DNA from: Pycnococcus provasolii | Lineage: Eukaryota > Chlorophyta > Pseudoscourfieldiophyceae > Pseudoscourfieldiales | NCBI GenBank assembly: GCA_049487715.1 | Contig: CP150562.1 | Span: 372,001 to 436,000, forward strand | Direction: 5' to 3' | Length of the DNA stretch: 64,000 bases | In this document: piece after piece, positions 27,024 through 36,825 of the stretch | Layout: each line of letters begins with the position of its first letter | How positions within the stretch are numbered: position 1 is the stretch's first letter | Notes under the pieces: generated by a model | Databases searched by the model: none | What the model was told of the DNA's origin: nothing | Seen by the model: the letters and a program-made list of their open reading frames with translations, nothing else | Translations under genes and position numbers: made by a program

Positions 27024-27312
27024 CTGATGGATATGTATAGTAACTCTGAAATTTACACTTGTATTGGTACATGACACCTGCTCACTCACTCGACGCGACG
27101 CCGTATCCATTCCCTCCATTCCCCTCCGTTCCCTCTGAGTTCCCATTCCCTCCCATACCCGAACCATACCCAGGGGGGGGTCGGGGAATGGGCCAACCCA
27201 GGAGACCTGGTCGGGAGGATGTCGGGATCGGGCCAAAACCCCACCGTCCCCACGCGCTACAGCAGACGCGCTCCCCGGCTCCCCCTAACTTCGCTCCGCC
27301 TCCACGTCCACC

Positions 27313-27948
27313 CTACCTAAACAAAGATACGCGACGCCGCAAACTTGCGTCAATGAAAGCGGTACGCTTTCGCGACGTCGCGCGCGTCCCAACGGACACC
27401 GTCATCCACTCATCCGCCGCCAATTTCTGCAACTCTTTCGCATAATCGCGTTCGCGACGCGCATCAACCAACAAGTTTAGTGTCGCGCTCCTTGTGACGG
27501 CGTTCCTCACACCTGTGTCTGTGAGCGAACGAACAATCAAGAAGCCATGGTGGACCTTGTGGAGCACGCACCAGACACCACGCCGGTCGGCGTGGTGTGG
27601 CAGGTGGTGTATTCATATTCATGTAAAAGAGAAGATGGAAAAAGCATTTTTTTTTCTGGACAGGCTGCGAAGCGAGCATTGTCGTAATCTCGCGGCGCTG
27701 GTGGCGTCGCAGGGCCGCCGCGCTGGCCTCTTTTTCCGCCTTCTTCACTCCGTCATTCCAGTCCTTGAACTTGCGGCGGATGTGTACGGGAGCTGGACAT
27801 CTTCGTCTGGAAAGTTGTCGCGCTTGAGATTGTCAATCTCATGCGCGATCGGGTCCGCCGCTGGCGCCAGTGGGTCGAAAACGTCGCCGCCGGTCTCCTC
27901 GTCGTCTCGAGAGTCTCCCTTTACCTTCTCTTCGCAGATTTTCGTCAT
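27313..27948 (-). CDS. Unresolved minus-strand gene with frame changes
   Basis: Three protein-like segments run in order. ATG 27948 opens MTKICEEKVKGDSRDDEE through a DNFPDEDVQLP end. A second frame then carries IRRKFKDWNDGVKKAEKEAS to about 27660. A third, ending at the TAG at 27313, reads HHGFLIVRSLTDTGVRNAV and DARRERDYAKELQKLAADEW. The first change sits at a CCC run near 27800. The second crosses an AT-rich stretch with an A9 run, which could be an intron. None of the segments is a family I recognise, and each alone is short. The gene call rests on coding-like composition only. Confidence 0.35.
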
Positions 27949-28138
27949 GTCGCCGGCCGGTGGTCAAGGCGTTCAAGGATGCCAAGCCACCACCGCCAGG
28001 TCGACGTACGTAGCCAGGGACGGGTCGTCGAGTACGCTTTATCGTGGGATCCCCCCGACCGGGATCCCCAAAATCCCATTTTTAATTTTTTGGATAGATT
28101 CTTCCGACTGTTTGGTTTGGTGAAAAAGATTATTCGCG

Positions 28139-30059
28139 ATGGCGATGCGGGTGGTGATGGCGCCGTCCCTCTTCGCTTCAGTCGTCTCTTCGTCGTCTCT
28201 GAGGCGCTTGTCGTCGCTCTCTCTGCAAGATACGTCGTTCACCTTAGGAGGCTGTCGTTCTGCAGACTCAAGCAACAAAGAAGATGCAGGTTCTGCACAT
28301 GCAAAGGGAGAGGAGGAGGAGCTCGTGCCTTGGTTCGACGCACTTGTCAGCGCAGGCACGCTGCGCGCGTGCGAGCCGCAGAGACGCGCGCTCACGAGCC
28401 TCACGAGCCTGCGCGAAGACGTACTTCGACACGCAAATTCTCTCAAGCAATACAAAGAGCAGAAAGAATCTCACGCGAAGAAAAGACTCGAAATTCTCGA
28501 AAAGCTTGAGCAGGAAGCACGACGCAAGCAAGAACAGCTGGAGCAACAGCAAGCACATACTCCTGACACGTCCTCTTCAAACCAGCAGAAGTGGTTCGCC
28601 ACCATGCCATTCGCATTCGCACTTGCACGAAGAAGAGAGCGCACGGAGCAACAGGTTCTCGAGCAAAGTAAGAAGGCTGCAAAGGAACGTGCGGCGGAGG
28701 CGGACCGTATCGTAGGACCACCACCTGCACGCCCGACGCCGCCACTGGGCCTATACCTCCATGGCGACGTCGGCGCTGGAAAGAGCCTTGCTCTCGATAT
28801 GTTTGCAGCGAAGCTTACCAAAGTCCACAGTGATGACAAGACGACTTCATTTTCATGCAGCTATGCTGGAAATCAGCCATCGTCTTCACGCGAATCGCAC
28901 GGCGGCGGCGGCGGCGGCGGCTTCTTGCGAAGGCGTGCAGGAAGACCCGGACTCCGTTCGCAAGGCTGCCAAGTCGGCGATCCTTGCACTCCGCCGGCGC
29001 AAGATGCTGGCGGACAGGCGACACGCATCGTCGGCAGAAGGTGAAGAGCACGACTTTGGAGAAGAGCAGGGCGTCGCCGATGAAATGAGGCGGGTGGCAC
29101 TTGAGATGCTAGGCGTGGATGGATCGCGTCCTTTGTACGTCCCTGTCGTCGTCTGCCTCGATGAAATGCAAGTTCCTGACGCTTTCGCATGCGTCGCGCT
29201 GAGAGCCTTGATTGCTACGCTGAGAGACGTCGACGGCGGGGCGGGCGCCGTCGTGGTGCTGACATCGAATTCGGCGCCAGAGCACCTAAATCGTGCAGGT
29301 GTGGCGCCAGAGTCGTTTGCCGCGCTTCTTCGCACGCTGCGCGCATCGAGCGCCGTTTACGAACTCGTTTCTGGAGTGGACCATAGGCAGGAGGCGGCGA
29401 AAGGGCTCAGCTTCACTTCCGGAAACAACAGGAGGTATCTCATCAACGGCGCTTTGCGTGAAGCTTTCGACGAACACTGCTCAATGCACGGAGGTGGCTC
29501 GATTGCACCTCACAGCCTTTCGGTGCTCTTCAATCGCACGTTGCATGTCTCGTGCGCGCATGCCTCAAGCAGGTCTGCATATTTCACCTTCAACGAGCTC
29601 TGCGCCTTGCCACTTGGCCCGGCGGACTACCATGCGATTGCTTCGACGTATGAGCATGTCTTTATAGACCACGTGCCAAAGATGGATGCCAGTCAGGCAA
29701 GCGAGGCACGACGATTCATCACGTTAGTAGATGAGCTGTACAACTTCAGGTGCCTCGTCAGCATTTCCGCCGCGGCACCTCCCTCGAACTTATTCGCGAG
29801 CGACGTTTCAAAAATTGACGCCTCGGAGTTTGCAGAGTCCACGCAGTTCGAGACGAGCGCCGGCTCTTCGGACGTGAGACTGCGACGAGACGTCACACAG
29901 GTTGCGGGCACGGTGGATTCCGATAGGCAGTCTCTGTCCGTGTTGGTGAGCGGTTCGCAGGAGCGCTTTGCATTTATTCGTGCGGTGAGTCGGTTAGCGG
30001 AGCTTGCGAGTCCGAGCTACGAAAACAGCCAGCGCGGTCGTTGGCGCGGTATGACGTGA
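28139..30059 (+). CDS. AFG1: AFG1-type AAA ATPase, one frame break
   Basis: AFG1/LACE1 proteins are mitochondrial inner-membrane AAA ATPases that help degrade respiratory subunits. The first part starts at ATG 28139 with a Ser/Arg-rich possible targeting peptide and a long Gln/Glu coiled-coil insertion, then Walker A GLYLHGDVGAGKS with Lys215. The rest is in another frame: RRLHFHAAMLEISHRLH, Walker B VVVCLDEMQVPDA, the sensor region VVVLTSNSAPEHLNRAG, a later HVFIDHVPKMD and ARRFITLVDELYNF. All match AFG1 in order. The frame changes by one base near an AAA run at 28820-28822; reading through there gives continuous homology. Sequence error, pseudogene and intron are all possible. It is about 640 residues when joined, longer than yeast AFG1 (509) because of insertions. 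Confidence 0.8.
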
Positions 30060-30255
30060 CACGTCACTACCACTATGATAGTAACACTTTGTACAACAAA
30101 AAATAAGACAATTTCGGGATCCCTCCTTGGGCTGAATTCCTTTTTGCGTTTCCGCATGTTTTTCCCGCTCTCCTTTTCTCCTCCCGATCGGACTTTTTTC
30201 TCACTTTCGTGTTTTCTTGCGCTCGCTCGCTCGCTCCGCATAGTGGTAGCATAGC

Positions 30256-32169
30256 ATGGTCTATAAAGTGGAGTCGGCTTTGGAGGAGCAGGAGGATGCT
30301 GATGCTGACGAGGAGTTGGAGGAGTTGGAGGAGTTGGCGGAGTTTGGGGATTTTGAGGATGAGGATGCTGACGACGATTTGGAGTCTTTGGAGGATGATG
30401 ATGCTGACGACGACGACGACGACGACGATGAAGAAGAAGATGAAGAAGACGACGATGAAGATGATGATGATGAAGACGACGACGACGACGACGACGGTTT
30501 TGGTGACGTGACCCTCGGCGTCTTCGGCGGTGTTGATGGTCGTCTGCTCGCCGAACGCCGTCTGCACGCAGTCTGCCAACGTCACCCAGCCTTCAGGTGC
30601 ACGCACATCGAGCCGCGCGCACTCGACAAATTTGGAATCGCCGCGGTCGTCTGCCCGCCTACCACCAGCGCCGATGCTGCTGGCTCGAAGCCAACAACAG
30701 CAAGTCCTCGCATGGTCATTCCAACAGAACTCATGATCATCGACTCCGCACCATACATGGCGAACGACCCGGACATATCGAAGTGCCTCGCACATATCGA
30801 ACAAACGAACAATCAAGAGCTGCGGACCATTCTCTGGACCATGCTGCACTTCAGGAGAGCGTACACACCTGATCCAAAAGACGCCCGGGAAAGCAAGCGC
30901 AGAAAAATTGACGAAAGTGCACCAGAAGAAGAACCAAACGAAAGATATGTTGGTTCGCTCATTCACAAAGTTCACCAAGCCATGTTCCGCAGTCTGCCGC
31001 GGATAAAATGCCAATACACCGATGATGACGGCGGAGGATTTGGCACGCTACTAACCGCCAATTGCAACACGCTCACTATGCTGGAGGAGTGTGACGATCC
31101 CACGCTCTATGACCTTGTCATCAAGCAGCGGGATGCAACGAAGGAGATGTACGACCTCGCGTTCCCAAAACTCATGGAAACATACCCGAATTTGTTTCCC
31201 GAGGAGGTAGGAGCTCACTACGAGCACTTCGTGCACGCGTGCGAGCTATGGATGTCGCGTGCTATGACGGTGAAATTTCCAGGAGAAGACGAAACGAAGA
31301 ACGCCCTTGTGCCGTGCGCCTGGTGGCTCAATCATAAGTCACCGCCCGAGGCACACGTCGTCAACTACTCTTGCATACTCCAAGAAGATGGCACGGATTG
31401 TATGGTGCTGCAAGTTGACCCGGCGCGACGCGACGCCGTCGCCGGCGGCGAGCAGCTCTTCTTGAGCTACGGACGGATGACCAACCGTGATCTGATGCTA
31501 GGCCATGCGATGTGCATACTCAAGAATCCTTGTGATGCACATGAGGTGATGGTGAATCTAAACGTCACGAATTCTGAGTGGCTCGAAGACAAGGGCATCA
31601 CCGTTCACCCATACGTTGACGAAGATCAGAATGCTTTGGAGAGCGATTGGTATGATACGGAAATCGATCGTCGGCCAGAGGAGGACAAGTGGGCGCCGGA
31701 TACGGGCATGAAAGATGCGACACATTCCGCGTCTTTGGTTTTGACCATCATTCCGCGCGAGGATGGCGAGTGGTGCCTGGACGCGAGGTCGAAGCGTCTC
31801 ATTCGTACATGTATGTGCACAAGACTCGGGACGGCTGAAGATGAAGCGCGCGTTACGCAGTGGTATGCAGCAAGGCAACGCGAGTCGGAGAGCAGCGGCG
31901 AGGCTGTCGCCAACGACGGCGATGAGCTCGTGCTAAGCACAGATGTGGAGAAGATGTGCGAAATGCACGCGACGGCTTGGGCCAAAGACGCTTGCATGGG
32001 AGCTGGCTCTGCGCGCGAGCAGGCCTGCGCCCTCGACGAGTGCGACGACTGGGACGATCCTGACGCCGGCGCGGACGAGGATGCTAGTGCGCAGGAGCGC
32101 AGCGTGATTCAATTTATGGCATGCAGACACAATGCCATGGGAAATTGGCAGAAGCACGCCTGGGCCTAA
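30256..32169 (+). CDS. SET-domain protein methyltransferase (RKM/SETD3/LSMT-like)
   Basis: 637 residues from ATG 30256. The first 85 residues are extremely acidic (Asp/Glu runs). The SET features are ALVPCAWWLNHKS, with the N359-H360 pair in the SAM-binding motif, and EQLFLSYGRMTNRDLMLGHA, with catalytic-type Tyr405 in SYG. This arrangement, with a helical insertion and a C-terminal substrate-binding region, is typical of RuBisCO LSMT and SETD3-type lysine or histidine methyltransferases of non-histone proteins. The Rubis-subs-bind domain is probable at residues about 430-600 but is not distinct. Substrate is unknown. KESKRRKID-type basic motif (residue about 215) could be a nuclear signal. 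Confidence 0.75.
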   Translation: MVYKVESALEEQEDADADEELEELEELAEFGDFEDEDADDDLESLEDDDADDDDDDDDEEEDEEDDDEDDDDEDDDDDDDGFGDVTLGVFGGVDGRLLAERRLHAVCQRHPAFRCTHIEPRALDKFGIAAVVCPPTTSADAAGSKPTTASPRMVIPTELMIIDSAPYMANDPDISKCLAHIEQTNNQELRTILWTMLHFRRAYTPDPKDARESKRRKIDESAPEEEPNERYVGSLIHKVHQAMFRSLPRIKCQYTDDDGGGFGTLLTANCNTLTMLEECDDPTLYDLVIKQRDATKEMYDLAFPKLMETYPNLFPEEVGAHYEHFVHACELWMSRAMTVKFPGEDETKNALVPCAWWLNHKSPPEAHVVNYSCILQEDGTDCMVLQVDPARRDAVAGGEQLFLSYGRMTNRDLMLGHAMCILKNPCDAHEVMVNLNVTNSEWLEDKGITVHPYVDEDQNALESDWYDTEIDRRPEEDKWAPDTGMKDATHSASLVLTIIPREDGEWCLDARSKRLIRTCMCTRLGTAEDEARVTQWYAARQRESESSGEAVANDGDELVLSTDVEKMCEMHATAWAKDACMGAGSAREQACALDECDDWDDPDAGADEDASAQERSVIQFMACRHNAMGNWQKHAWA

Positions 32170-32924
32170 GTAGCAAAAGCTGCACAAGTAAGTTCCTATA
32201 CCTATATGGACAGTTGCTCCAATAAGTCTATTGGTGTTGCACATCATTCAGTAATAATAGAATGTACTTGACCACTTTACTAGTCTTAAGCTACAGTACT
32301 TGTGATGAGGCTCGTAGCAAGATTCAGGATTCGTCATCAGTGGATCACATCATCACATCTGTCGTGTTTTTAAGTCGTGATTTTCGAGAAAACGACAGAT
32401 TATAGGCACTTTTGGTGCAAATCCGACAAATTATAGGCAACCCGAACCTGATTTGGTCGGGGTGCCCCACTGGGAATTTAGGCGAGGTTGTGTCGACCAA
32501 AGCCGAGTTCCATGCCAAGGTCGTGGGACTGCCCAAGTCGTGTTCCTTATAGGCCCCCAAAGGTTAGGGCTAGGTTTATAACAGACATTATCATTTACGA
32601 CCTGAACTACCGACCAAACCAGTGGCGGACCGATTCCCGACCTAAACTCAGGATGTCCAGGCCGTCCAGCTCGCGGCCGTTGTTTTTGTAGGTTGATTCA
32701 AGTGGTATGTAAGTGCCTATAATTTGTCGGATTTGCACCAAAAGTGCCCTCGATAAACTGTCGTTTTCTCCAAGTTTCTCCATGATTTTCTCCTTTTCGT
32801 TTTTGGGCGTTACTAGTCGTTCGGTTAAGGTTCCTCAATTGTTTGTCCGGGCGTCCGGCTCCTGTCTTGGTTACGCTCACAAAATCGTTGTTCGTACGTA
32901 CAACTGACAACACTACTAGCTAGC
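32170..32924. other. Intergenic region carrying a MITE-like element
   Basis: No open frame of note. The main content is the inverted-repeat element listed separately at 32386-32770. The rest is AT-rich and probably regulatory or 3' UTR. Confidence 0.6.
32386..32770. mobile_element. MITE-like element with inverted ends
   Basis: Arms 32386-32439 and 32714-32770 are reverse complements over about 55 nt with small gaps (GAGAAAACGACAG outer part, TTTTGGTGCAAATCCGACAA inner part). They enclose 274 nt without a coding frame. The 385-bp size and lack of a transposase fit a non-autonomous element. No clear target-site duplication was found by eye. Confidence 0.55.
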
Positions 32925-33482
32925 ATGGCGTCTGCTCCGCATCATCAAAAAAAGACCATTCTCCTGGAGGATGTCGCTGCTTCACTCGAGCAGGCTGCGG
33001 AAAACGTGAAGCAAATGACTGAATTCGCAGGTGCGCAGGAGATCAAAACGAGTGTCGATTTGCTCACAGCGCAGGTGCAAACCCTGCACGGAACTCTCGC
33101 CAAGAATCACGCCGACGTCATGGAACACTCGAAAAAGATCCTAGAAGCTACGGAAAAGCTTACCACCAACCAAAGCAACGAGCAACGCCTATCGCGGCTC
33201 GCGATACAAGCTCAAGCTCATAATAGGATGGCGTACCACGTAGAGGACACGTGCCTATCGCGTGGTAGTCATAGCGTGTCAGACATCGACAAGCAAATCG
33301 TTGTGTCCGTCGCAAAATTTTATGGCTGGAAGATCGGCGATAAGAACGTTCAGTATGGGCGTACAGAGAGTGATGAGGAACAAATCATCCGGCGCTGGAA
33401 TGATGCGCTCGCTTGCTTGAAGTGTGTGACACTGCCTAGCATGAAATATGGTGGAGCGGCATATTACAACTTTGTCCGCTGA
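32925..33482 (+). CDS. Short coiled-coil protein of unknown function
   Basis: 185 residues from ATG 32925. Residues about 15-110 have strong helical, heptad-like character (DVAASLEQAAENVKQM, LTAQVQTLHGTLAKNHADVM). The C-terminal 70 residues (DIDKQIVVSVAKFYGWKIGD, then NDALACLKCVTLPS) look like a small folded domain. No family is recognised. It stands just downstream of the MITE-like element, and its promoter would lie between them. Coding is supported by ATG start and clean composition; function is not inferred. Confidence 0.55.
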   Translation: MASAPHHQKKTILLEDVAASLEQAAENVKQMTEFAGAQEIKTSVDLLTAQVQTLHGTLAKNHADVMEHSKKILEATEKLTTNQSNEQRLSRLAIQAQAHNRMAYHVEDTCLSRGSHSVSDIDKQIVVSVAKFYGWKIGDKNVQYGRTESDEEQIIRRWNDALACLKCVTLPSMKYGGAAYYNFVR

Positions 33483-33750
33483 GTTTTCTTCAGTTCTTCG
33501 TCGAGGCGGACTCGTCACGAATGAAGGTTTGCGTGCGTGCATGCATGCGAGGAAGGCAAGGGACGTGCGTGTTGCCAAAAACAAAAACATCTTTGATAAA
33601 CGCGTGTTACATAAACATACAAGGATTAACTCCCAAGGGTCTTCCTTCAACAAGGATAGTGTGGTTTTAGGGGAAGAGAAAAGGAAATGCTTAACTACAA
33701 AACTACATCAAAAACAAATCACGCACGCAACACGCTAAGAAAAAACAATT

Positions 33751-35244
33751 CTATAATGTTTCTGGCCCGTCAAAACTTACAGGAATGTCGCGCCAGCACG
33801 ACTCGTAGTCGACGTCGCGCTCAACCGCATCCACGCTCCAAGGTGTGACACGAGGGATTGATGCACTCTCGAACATGAAGGCGAGTGCGCCGTCAAGACG
33901 CTGGGGAGTGTCGTGCTTTGTCGTCTCGCGATTCAGCTCGGCTTTGCACGCTTCTGCGTCGGGGCCGTGAGGTGTCATGCAGACGTGAAGAGATGCGCCA
34001 CCGGGCTGAAACCCGCCGCTCTGCTTTGCCTCGTACATGCCGTAGATCAGGCCCATGTATTCGCTCGAGACGTTGCGATGGAAGTACGGTGGACGGAATG
34101 TCTGTTCTGCGACGAGCCAGCGCGGCGCGAACACGACGAAGTCTAGCAAGTTCGGCACCGTCAGCGCGGTGTGAACGGACGGATCGGCGTGGTCGTAGCG
34201 CGCATTCACCATGGGGCAAAAGCTGCGCAGGTCGTACCTGTACGGGTACACGTTTCCGTGGTACGCCGCGACGTCGAACGGGCTGCTTGGCAGTTTCGCG
34301 ACGTGAAAGCTTCCGAGGAACTTCTGTATGAGGAAGTGCTCGCCTGGCACCCTTGCACCTTCGAATGCAGCGGCGGGTACCTCGAAGTCACGCGGGTGTG
34401 CTAGAGCATTCGCGCCGAGCACGCCCAGGTCCGGCAGCTGGAAGTGCCCGCTGAAGCTTTCTAGGATGTACCCTCGGATGAACGGGTTGTTGTCAGGTGT
34501 CTTGTGCTGTCCGTTCGCTTCCGGCTTGTGACGTTTCGCTGCGGTGGTTGTGGTGGCTTTGTTGTTGTTGTTGTTGTCGTCGTCGCTCCCTCCCCCCTCG
34601 TGTTCTTGCGGGAGGAATGCGGCGGCGACACTCGCACACGCGGCTTTGGGCCAGAGTTCGTCAGAGAGGTCTACCGAGAAGCGCACACCGCGTGGGAGAA
34701 CGCAGCAGAATCCAGGTGGAACGGCAAGCCTTCCCATTTCCGTTCGCACGTACAGCGTCCCTTCCTGTGGCACGACGAGCATTTCGCCGTCTGCGTTGCA
34801 CAGTGCTACAGAGTCCATGTTCGTGTCTGCGGCGTACGTGTGTATGGCAAAACCAGACCTAGTTTCTGCCGAGCCACTTCCGCACACAGTCTTGAGTGAC
34901 GTCAAGAAGGTTTGCGTGGTTCGTGTTTGTTCGAGCGTGCGAGGTTTCCACCTCATGGCGTTGGGTATGGCCGTGGCGTTGTCGTGCGAGAAGTGCGCGA
35001 GAACTTCGGTGGGTGCAAATTTGCGTGTTGCTGGCGCGAAGGACGTCGACGTTGCGACGCACGGGCGTGCGCGGTACAGCCACGTGCGTCTGTTTTGCGC
35101 GCGAGGTGCCGTGAACGCCGTTCCCGAGAGCTGTTCGGCGTAGAGTTGGTAGGGGCAGTGGTGCGGGTTGAGTCCTTGGCGAGGCAGCGCCCCTGCGAGT
35201 GCTTCGGACGTGACGTGTTCCCCCGGCGCAACGCCAGACGTCAT
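33751..35244 (-). CDS. HGD: Homogentisate 1,2-dioxygenase
   Basis: This enzyme opens the ring of homogentisate to maleylacetoacetate in tyrosine and phenylalanine breakdown. 497 residues from ATG 35244, against about 445 in human; the excess is an Asn/Thr/Lys insertion near residue 225-245. Diagnostic motifs: LYAEQLSGTAFTAPR near the N-terminus, FCCVLPRGVRFSV, and the C-terminal cupin iron site with PPYFHRNVSSEYMGLIYG (His and Glu ligands) and ASLHVCMTPHGPDAE. Neighbouring genes are not from the same pathway. No targeting peptide is obvious, so it is probably cytosolic. Confidence 0.93.
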   Translation of the reverse strand: MTSGVAPGEHVTSEALAGALPRQGLNPHHCPYQLYAEQLSGTAFTAPRAQNRRTWLYRARPCVATSTSFAPATRKFAPTEVLAHFSHDNATAIPNAMRWKPRTLEQTRTTQTFLTSLKTVCGSGSAETRSGFAIHTYAADTNMDSVALCNADGEMLVVPQEGTLYVRTEMGRLAVPPGFCCVLPRGVRFSVDLSDELWPKAACASVAAAFLPQEHEGGGSDDDNNNNNKATTTTAAKRHKPEANGQHKTPDNNPFIRGYILESFSGHFQLPDLGVLGANALAHPRDFEVPAAAFEGARVPGEHFLIQKFLGSFHVAKLPSSPFDVAAYHGNVYPYRYDLRSFCPMVNARYDHADPSVHTALTVPNLLDFVVFAPRWLVAEQTFRPPYFHRNVSSEYMGLIYGMYEAKQSGGFQPGGASLHVCMTPHGPDAEACKAELNRETTKHDTPQRLDGALAFMFESASIPRVTPWSVDAVERDVDYESCWRDIPVSFDGPETL

Positions 35245-36825
35245 GGGAACATACTACATGGGGGGACACTGACTTGAAGAAGGACGGGAATGAAGATGGA
35301 CATCGTCATCACCACCCTCATTATGATGATGATGATGAAGCTTCGAGCGCTTCACCCCTGCAGCAGGTGCAGCAGGTGCGACATGAGAGCCGGACATGAT
35401 ATGAGAATACACTTCAGGAGGAGCACAATCTACTTTGTGATGTGATTTGGGATTGGATTGTGATGCGGAATGCGAACGTGGCTAATGTTGACAAGTTTTC
35501 TTTGAGAGTTTGAATGGGCGGGGGTGAACCTGCCCTGTTGTTTTGTTTTTTGTTTTGTTTTTTCCTTTTTCGGTTGGGAGGCTTCCCGGGGGGGGGGAGT
35601 TCCCTTGGCAATTGGGGGGGAAAATGTACCTGCCTGAAAACTATCTTACCAACTACCCTTAAAAGGTTTTGATTCCGGGTTGCCACTACTCCACTACTGT
35701 AGTATGTACAAGAGCTTGTTGACGATCTCTCTCTGGTGTGCTGAGCGCGCACAAACGGATGACGGAGCGTTGAAGCCAATCACTCACGCGCGAGTTCACC
35801 AGGAAAGAAAGTGAGTGAGTGAGTTGGAAACTGTTCATTTTTTTTCTAAAGAGTCCTGAAGAGACTTATTTTTCAACAATCGTCCGATGGAACATTTATC
35901 GCTGTTCTCGCGTGCGTCTGATCAATGGTGATCACAGCCGTCGCGATCGGTTAGAGAGAGTTAGCGAGCCCTACTAATCTAATCGATCGCTGACAACCAG
36001 TTGACGTCGCCGCAAGGCGTTAATCAAAAACGCACAATGGTTGCTTGCAGACATCCCCTCAAGCTTTGCCCCAGGTGTCTTCCCTTTACACTAGAACTAC
36101 TTATCTCTTAGTTCTCTAGGAGAGGTTCCCGGTGTCGACGTCACCCCGTCAACATATCTACACTTCACTCTTTCCCTCTCGTGTACGTGTGTGTAAGTTG
36201 TGTAACGAAGACGGTCGTTACCTGACACTACTTAGCAACCCTTGGTTGCCGTCACAATGCATGCCTCTGATGAGTGATAATAAATGATGCTGCCCAGCCC
36301 CCAGGTGGGTGGGTGCTTAGTTAGTTGCATATATGAAGAATTTTAGGTTTGTCGTAAGTCGTCGTAACAAAAACAAAAAACTTCTGAACGCTCGCAAGGC
36401 ACTCGCGCACGCACGCTTCCTTGGTTGTTTGTTGTACAAAGAAGGAGGAGGGGACAACTCGCAATGAAGCCTTGGCAACGTTTCGTCACGGAGTGACATG
36501 TGACATGTATGATTTTATATGTTTATATGTGATAAATACTAGTTTTTTTTGGTCAACCTCCAGACCAGACAAGGTGAGAACGATTGACGGCGATGGTGAC
36601 ACAAATATATGCGCATGATGAGTGGGGTGACACGAACTATCCTTAATTTGTAAGCAAACCTTTTTTCTTACTAGCAGGTCCTGTTGTTGGCACTATTTGG
36701 ACAAAGTAAAATACGTTCAATTACTGAATGAGCGAACTTAGATTTTATGTAAAGAAGAAGATATCGAGTTGGCAACGGGCTGCGAGTTTTGTCATTTCAC
36801 TACGATATGGTGCTCGACTCATCCA
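35245..36825. other. Long intergenic region, nothing recognised
   Basis: This 1.6-kb gap holds short simple repeats: ATGATG near 35319-35338, GTTTTGTTTT at about 35540-35570, a G9 run near 35590, GTGAGT units near 35811. I see no tRNA, conserved protein or element ends. It would contain the homogentisate dioxygenase promoter and the 3' end of the aldolase gene. Confidence 0.5.

Larger units (their letters stand above)
26331..27225. repeat. Inverted short repeats flanking the BORCS8 gene
   Basis: A block at about 26331-26395 (GGGTTGGCCCATTCCC core, preceded by GAGACCTGCT) reappears in reverse orientation at about 27160-27225 on the other side of the gene (GGGAATGGGCCAACCC, followed by AGGAGACCTGGT). 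The arms are about 60 nt, G/C-run-rich and diverged. CCATTCCC-type units also repeat locally on both sides. Confidence 0.55.

Noticed and set aside
30073-31014. 313-codon minus-strand frame with Ile/Val-rich middle
   Set aside because: It is the complement of the Asp/Glu tract of the SET gene; the hydrophobic run is an artefact of GAC/GAT codons read in reverse.
35245-36825. tRNA or snoRNA in the 1.6-kb gap
   Set aside because: No cloverleaf, box A/B or box C/D pattern could be found by eye.
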